Source: Gibbula magus
Lineage: Eukaryota > Mollusca > Gastropoda > Trochida > Trochidae
Length of the DNA stretch: 64,000 nucleotides
Direction of reading: 5' to 3'
NCBI GenBank assembly: GCA_936450465.1
Contig: OW388292.1
Coordinates: forward strand, 24,458,652-24,522,651
Within the stretch, counting starts at the first letter, position 1, and the number at the start of each line of letters is the position of its first letter. The notes under the pieces were generated by a model. It was not told the origin of the DNA. It worked only from the letters and a program-made list of their open reading frames with translations, and did no database searches. Both the position numbers and the translations under genes were made by a program. This document shows, piece after piece, positions 60,806 to 64,000 of this stretch.

Positions 60806-61706
60806 TCGTAAACATAGTATGATATGATCACTCATATTATATCCTCAATATTGTTATACTCGTTCAACGCTTAATGTAAAGATTGCATTATACTGTTGAA
60901 AGAAAATGCTACAATGCTAAAATTCATGCTTATTATTACAGTAAAATTAATGTTCTGTTCAGAAAATAAAAAACAAATTTGATTATAGTTAAGTTTTAAT
61001 GTCTAGCTGTAACACATTTTTGTTTCAAGTGAAAGTGATGTATTATTCACATAGAAATGGCACTAATGAAATAATGTTATTTTTTAAACATGACATTTTG
61101 AATTGATATAAACCTATAGGCTATAAATGACCTCCCTACAAATAAGGGCTTAATTGTTTTATTTTAATGTATAGTGTCAAATTATTCAGTTTTTTGTTAT
61201 AGGATACAATTTAGCTATAAGTTTTAGTAAGCAAATTTGTCCAAATATCTGCCCCTTTGAACCATTGGTTCTTTTTTAACAAAAGAACAGCTTATCTTTT
61301 GTCGACAGCTGTGCATGTAAATAACTGAAATTATACTAATTTTGGTTTTAAAAACTTTTGAGTGAAAAACAGTACAGTTAGACATCATGAAATTTATATC
61401 TTGGCTGTGAAATAATTCTTTTTATTTGTACAAGGCTTAACTAAAATAACATTCTTAAATTGAACTTAATTGTTAATCCCAATTGGCTACATCTTAATAG
61501 TTAATTGGTGACATTCATCTTGTTGTTATAGCAAATTGACAGCTATTAGGCAGTGTACTTTCTTCATTATGTCACTTTGTTGTAATGGTAATTGAAGTTA
61601 CAGATACTTTGTGCTGCATTGTCAATTTTATCTTTTCTTTTGTATACACTAATTACCAGTAATTACTAATTAGCCTGAATCTGATCGTTCAATGTTTTGA
61701 TTTCAG
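60806..61706 (+). other. RFX 5' intron or upstream sequence
   Basis: AT-rich sequence ending in the acceptor TGTTTTGATTTCAG before exon 61707. Nothing else identified. Confidence 0.5.
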
Positions 61707-61718
61707 AGTGGTGTGCCA

Positions 61719-63743
61719 ATGGCCACCCAAACCTATGTAACAGACCTACAGGCTATGAACCCAGCCACATTACAAGTTCAACAAGTAAGTTGCCCACATC
61801 TCTTGGAGGGTTCTATCAATAATGTATAACACCATTGATCTGTGTTAGTACTTCACTAGTAAGTAGTTATTGAATTTACTGTCTGTGCACTCAACATGCT
61901 TTTTATTCCAAGGTAACTGAGGACGTTGTGCTAAGAAACTGACAAGGGAAACTTGTGTTAAATTTTTATGTTAAGTAGTCTTGATACATTGGACCTGCTT
62001 TGATTTCTAAACCTTACAAAAAGCATGTTTTATGAGTGTGCTTGTTTGTGTATGCATGAATGTGACATTTCCCTAATTCCTACAGGCATTGGGTTTAAAT
62101 CTGACAACTGACGGGGTAAGTTACCATGTCTCCCCTGAGTGACCGGTTTGCATCTATCTTCTCTTCTGCCCTAGATAGTTATTCATTAAAAGGAAAGTCG
62201 ACTGTTTTATCTGGCTTCAGCTATCACCTTACATTATCAGTCTGTACACTTACTCTTCTCTCATGATTATCTTCTATCAGTACTGTAACCAATGATGCCT
62301 TTGTATCATGATGAATCAATATCTTATTCTACATCCATTAACCAACATTTTCAATGAATAGTTTAACTTTATTTATACAATATAAAGATCTACATAAGAC
62401 TTCAAGCTTAACTAACATAAAAATAATAAAGTACTCTGTTAAACATTAACACAATTCTGCACAAACTAATGCTGCTTGATCCATTTGTTGAAATGTTACT
62501 CCTGCACAATGACAGTGCTGTAAGATCCTAATTTAAGTTACTTATATCATTACCACAGTTTATTTTTGTGAACCTGCAAGCTGTAACTGAAATATTTTTT
62601 TTACTGAAAATCTTTATCGGATGATCTGAGAATGATGTTTCAATAACAGAGTTTTCACTCTGTAGCAGTGAATATATAGAGAATATCTGTCTTTTCTTGA
62701 CTAATACCATGTTTATCTCATTGAGTGAGGTATATTTTCACGAGTGGCGCAGACACTGTTCGCAGTGAAAATATAATTTATTTTCACTGTAGCTTGATAG
62801 ACAGTTTATTTCACTGATAAATCCCAGTATTTCACTGCTCGTCATATAATAAAAGATAAACATGGTATTTGTCAAGAATTGACGGATATTCTATTTATTA
62901 TATGAGGTTATCCTTGTAATTACGTCCGGAAAAGGGTAGTTTTCTCTCCGAACGGCACCACAGCAACACTGTTACATAAGCCAATTCGCCACATGAGACC
63001 ATTGTTTTATGACATCAAATTATATCAGTCACTGTTCGCAGTGAAAATATAAGTTATTTTCACTTTAGCTTGATAGACAGTTTATTTCACTGATAAATCC
63101 CAGTATTTCATTGCTCATCATATAATAAAATTTATCATTTTACTATTCTATCAGTCTACTAGCACGCTTTTAGTATTCTCTAATCTTTTATTTTCTGATC
63201 CATTGAAAGCTGAAAACAAAATATTTTACATCTGTATCATAAGAAATATTCATGATGAAAAGTAGATTGAAGTTCCAACAATATTTCCATTCCACATCAT
63301 GTATTTTGCACCAGCATATGCATAACAACCCTTACTGGATGGGTTGTGCATTGTCAGTTATCAATGTATCAAGAGAATATTTTTTTAAACTAAGAAAGAA
63401 GCAATAATAAGCATGTTATTTAGTGAGAAACTGAAAATTGTTATTGTCTATATTGGCATTTTTTTCTGTTTTCAGTAATTGATGCAACATTAATTAAACA
63501 ACAGAATAATCAACAACAAAAAATAAAATAAAATATGCAACAGGTATTAAAATCTGAACTGATGTTAATTTTAGTCCATTGTAGTACTTTATTAAATGTG
63601 ATTTTCTTTGCAGGCAGCAGCTGTAGTGAAAGCAACAACATCGTCCGGTAGCAGTGTGCAGACTGTAAGCAACAAAGTGGCGCCCACAACCACCATCATC
63701 CAGCCTGCTCAGGCCCACTCTGGCCAGCAGTTCATTGTCACCA
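61719..63743 (+). CDS. RFX1/2/3-like transcription factor, N-terminal exons (partial)
   Basis: Three coding exons are visible: 61707-61784 (ATG at 61719), 62086-62115 and 63614-63743. Phases are 0, 0 and 1, with GT-AG sites. The first reads MATQTYVTDLQAMNPATLQV, close to the start of vertebrate RFX1 (MATQ-YVT-LQ). The third ends AQAHSGQQFIVTS, resembling the QQYIVVTVS segment of RFX1. The protein continues beyond the window, where a winged-helix DNA-binding domain and dimerisation domain are expected. Known family role: nuclear factors binding X-box palindromes, controlling ciliary and other genes. The frame is open upstream of the ATG to the exon edge (SGVP), so an earlier start in an upstream exon cannot be excluded. 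The second exon is a 30-nt microexon. Confidence 0.7.
62680..63131 (+). mobile_element. Palindrome-headed MITE (family 1), rearranged copy
   Basis: The left head arm (ATACCATGTTTATCTCATTG) runs to GAGTGGCGCAGAC. Then the right end of a body (CTGTTCGCAGTGAAAATATA to CATATAATAAAA, about 62757-62852) interrupts the head. The right head arm (GATAAACATGGTATTTGTCA) and a full body follow, ending TCATATAATAAAA at 63131. In the RFX intron between exons 62086 and 63614. Confidence 0.75.
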
Positions 63744-64000
63744 GTATGTATCTGTCCTCTTACAAATCTGTGTCATATATGCAAGATTGTAGTGGGGTTT
63801 AATTTTTGGGTGGAGTGTGGACAAATCTCAAATCTCTTGTCAAGTCTGGGGGTTGGTGTGCTCCCAAGTGGATCATTGTTCTACCTTCTTGTCTGCGCAA
63901 ATGTGTCTATATATATACTTGGCAGTAATGCAAAAGCAATGTGTCTGATAATCTTACTTTGAAACATTTCTTAAAAGAGACAAACCTGTAGACAAATTTT

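Overview
The window is eukaryotic DNA and most likely comes from a mollusc (gastropod or bivalve). Protein-coding exons are short, bounded by GT-AG introns and spread through AT-rich sequence. Non-coding sequence is full of tRNA-derived SINEs, L2/CR1-like LINE tails, palindromic MITEs and tandem-repeat-bearing Helitron-like elements. One SINE tail ends in a gcggcgttaaacccc segment followed by CTCAC repeats, which I associate with molluscan repeats. No prokaryotic genes, rRNA, functional tRNA or CRISPR array were seen.

Four genes can be assembled from exons. (1) 4714-10004, plus strand: the last five visible exons (263 aa) of an unidentified Met/Pro/Gly/Ser/Gln-rich, regulator-like protein, followed by a probably long 3' UTR with two minisatellites. 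(2) 24183-27982, minus strand: a complete four-exon TAX1BP3/TIP-1-like single-PDZ protein (153 aa). (3) 28521-45729, plus strand: a 17-exon NDC1 transmembrane nucleoporin (573 aa), head-to-head with TAX1BP3 across 538 bp. Its first intron is of the GC-AG type and its 7.5 kb penultimate intron is packed with transposons. (4) 61719 to beyond the window end, plus strand: the first coding exons of an RFX1/2/3-type transcription factor. Its upstream region holds RFX X-box-like palindromes.

By region: 1-4.7 kb is intron or upstream sequence with a piggyBac-like element, a foldback element and a LINE fragment. 4.7-10 kb is gene 1. 10-18 kb is its likely 3' UTR and intergenic DNA. 18.5-19.6 kb is a 44-49 bp minisatellite. 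20-24 kb is AT-rich with MITEs. 24.2-28 kb is TAX1BP3 and 28.5-46.5 kb is NDC1. 46.5-58 kb is intergenic and repeat-rich. 58-64 kb is the RFX promoter, 5' region and first coding exons.

The most unusual signals are four. Several MITE-like families share one layout: a long palindromic head joined to a body with inverted ends and TGACGTCA-like motifs. Two copies of one Helitron-like element have amplified different higher-order repeats (a 486 bp trimer and a 332 bp dimer). Each unit of those arrays carries a 10 bp inverted repeat made of nuclear-receptor-type half sites. RFX-type palindromes lie in the upstream region of the RFX gene itself.
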